Position numbers and translations under genes: made by a program | The notes under the pieces: model-generated | Told to the model about the DNA's origin: nothing | Seen by the model: the letters and a program-made list of their open reading frames with translations, nothing else | The model's database searches: none | From: Gillisella vitis | GTDB lineage: Bacteria; Pseudomonadota; Alphaproteobacteria; Rhizobiales; Rhizobiaceae | NCBI GenBank assembly: GCA_009744235.1 | Contig: WPHV01000006.1 | Coordinates: 62,001 to 126,000, forward strand | DNA length: 64,000 nucleotides | Direction: 5' to 3' | In this document: piece after piece, positions 63,181 to 64,000 of the stretch | Layout of the letters: every line of letters begins with the position of its first letter | Numbering within the stretch: position 1 is the first letter of the stretch

Positions 63181-64000
63181 TCAAATGTCAAAATTGATCA
63201 TGTTACGCATGACGAAAATGCCGATAGACATCCAGAACGCCGAGAACCCCAGAATCATATGGCCGCGCGGGTCGGTAAACAGCACCATGATATAGGCTGG
63301 AGAGGAAATGTAGACGAGAAAGGCGACGATGAAGGGTAACGCGCCGATGATGACCGCTGATGCCTTGGCCTCCATCGACAAGGCGCTGACCTTGGCCTTC
63401 ATCTTGCGCCGCTCACGCAGCACTTTCGATAGATTGGACAGGGCTTCGGAGAGATTGCCGCCCGCCTGCGACTGAATGGCGATGACGATGGCAAAGAAGC
63501 TGACCTCCTGCAAAGGCATGGAGTTGAACATACGCCCGCAGGCTTCCGGCACCGTTATACCCAGTTGCTGGGCGTCGACCACACGGCGAAACTCGGTTTT
63601 GACCGGTTCCTGCGCATCGACGGCGATCATCCTCAGGGAATCGTTGAGCGGCAGGCCGGATTTGATCGACCGCACCATCACGTCCAGCGCATTGGGAAAC
63701 TCGGTCAGGAATTTTTCCTGGCGTCGGCGGATCAGGAAGCTGACGATCCAGCGCGGCAGGCCGGCACCAGCCGTAAAGGCAATCCCCAAGGACACAAACA
63801 GAGACATGCCGAGGACAAAGCACAGGCAGAAAAACACCAGACCAAGTGTGGTACTGGCAATGCTGAACTGGGTCAGGCTGACATCTAGACCGGTCTGGCC
63901 GAGCCGCTGTTTCAGCGACTGGCTGGAGATTTTCTTGTTTTTCTCATTCTGCTTGCGTTCGATTTCCTTCAGCGTGTCCTGCACGGACTTGCGTCGCTTG
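63181..64000 (-). CDS. tadB: Tad pilus assembly protein TadB, C-terminal part (runs off window end)
   Basis: The frame is open to the window edge (codons KRRKSVQDTLKEIERKQN at the right end), so the N-terminal part is missing. The T2SSF domain is visible: FPNALDVMVRSIKSGLPLND, FFAIVIAIQSQAGGNLSEAL and SKVLRERRKMKAKVSALSME. A GTG at 63984 is not the true start. It works with TadC and the TadA ATPase. The stop is 11 nt before the tadC ATG, consistent with one operon. Confidence 0.94.
   Translation of the reverse strand, partial: KRRKSVQDTLKEIERKQNEKNKKISSQSLKQRLGQTGLDVSLTQFSIASTTLGLVFFCLCFVLGMSLFVSLGIAFTAGAGLPRWIVSFLIRRRQEKFLTEFPNALDVMVRSIKSGLPLNDSLRMIAVDAQEPVKTEFRRVVDAQQLGITVPEACGRMFNSMPLQEVSFFAIVIAIQSQAGGNLSEALSNLSKVLRERRKMKAKVSALSMEAKASAVIIGALPFIVAFLVYISSPAYIMVLFTDPRGHMILGFSAFWMSIGIFVMRNMINFDI

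Overview
The window reads as about 64 kb of chromosome from an alphaproteobacterium of the Rhizobiaceae (Agrobacterium / Allorhizobium / Rhizobium type). The evidence is a fabA-fabB-fabI operon divergent from an Irr-type Fur regulator, an Irr-type operator in front of a membrane-bound ferritin (mbfA), the rimP-nusA-ylxR-infB-rbfA-truB-rpsO-pnp block, an FYDLN-acid (TIGR02300) protein, a BA14K-like protein, a BTLCP cysteine peptidase and several RIME-like palindromic repeats. Most of it is high-GC, conserved chromosomal backbone; species was not determined.

Layout. 1-4.1 kb: the 5' end of xseA, a small membrane protein, and a surface-glycan module (a large polytopic GT-C-like membrane protein divergent from a GtrB-like GT2 and an overlapping GtrA flippase). 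4.1-8.3 kb: a Gfo/Idh/MocA oxidoreductase, two aldo/keto reductases and a LysR regulator. 8.4-11.7 kb: a DUF992 secreted protein, a MOSC protein, recR and an MltB-type lytic transglycosylase. 11.7-24.4 kb: the most unusual region. Three minus-strand genes encode giant RTX (Ca-binding nonapeptide repeat) proteins of about 1127, 1649 and 833 residues, interleaved with plus-strand family 61 glycosyltransferase (GT61) copies. One GT61 is intact; the other is a deleted and frameshifted remnant. Shared promoters, shared convergent terminators and near-identical blocks show that a GT61-RTX cassette was duplicated in tandem and then homogenised.

24.5-36.9 kb: an MFS exporter, then the translation and RNA-processing operon rimP-nusA-ylxR-infB, rbfA-truB, rpsO and pnp. 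A terminator-like hairpin lies in front of rimP. 37-44.4 kb: an RsmC-like methyltransferase, the unsaturated fatty acid operon fabA-fabB-fabI, irr, a TRIC-family channel, a small secreted protein and an MHS-type symporter. 44.8-51.1 kb: tRNA-Ala(GGC), the FYDLN-acid protein, cmk, rpsA, mbfA with its operator, a BTLCP peptidase and an alpha/beta hydrolase.

51.4-60.3 kb: infC (ATT start), a noncoding AT-rich gap with a possible small RNA, a PepSY protein with a two-component system, rpmI-rplT and pheS-(ORFan)-pheT. A small AT-richer gene sits between pheS and pheT. 60.5-64 kb: a BA14K-like protein, tRNA-Leu(CAG), a small secreted protein, and tadC/tadB of a Tad pilus locus that runs off the window.

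How genes connect: irr probably represses mbfA through the palindrome over the mbfA promoter. The FabA/FabB/FabI proteins form the anaerobic-type unsaturated fatty acid branch. The RTX proteins carry a common C-terminus that looks like a type I secretion signal, but no type I exporter is encoded here. A role of GT61 in decorating the RTX proteins, or in making a glycan they bind, is inference from gene pairing only.
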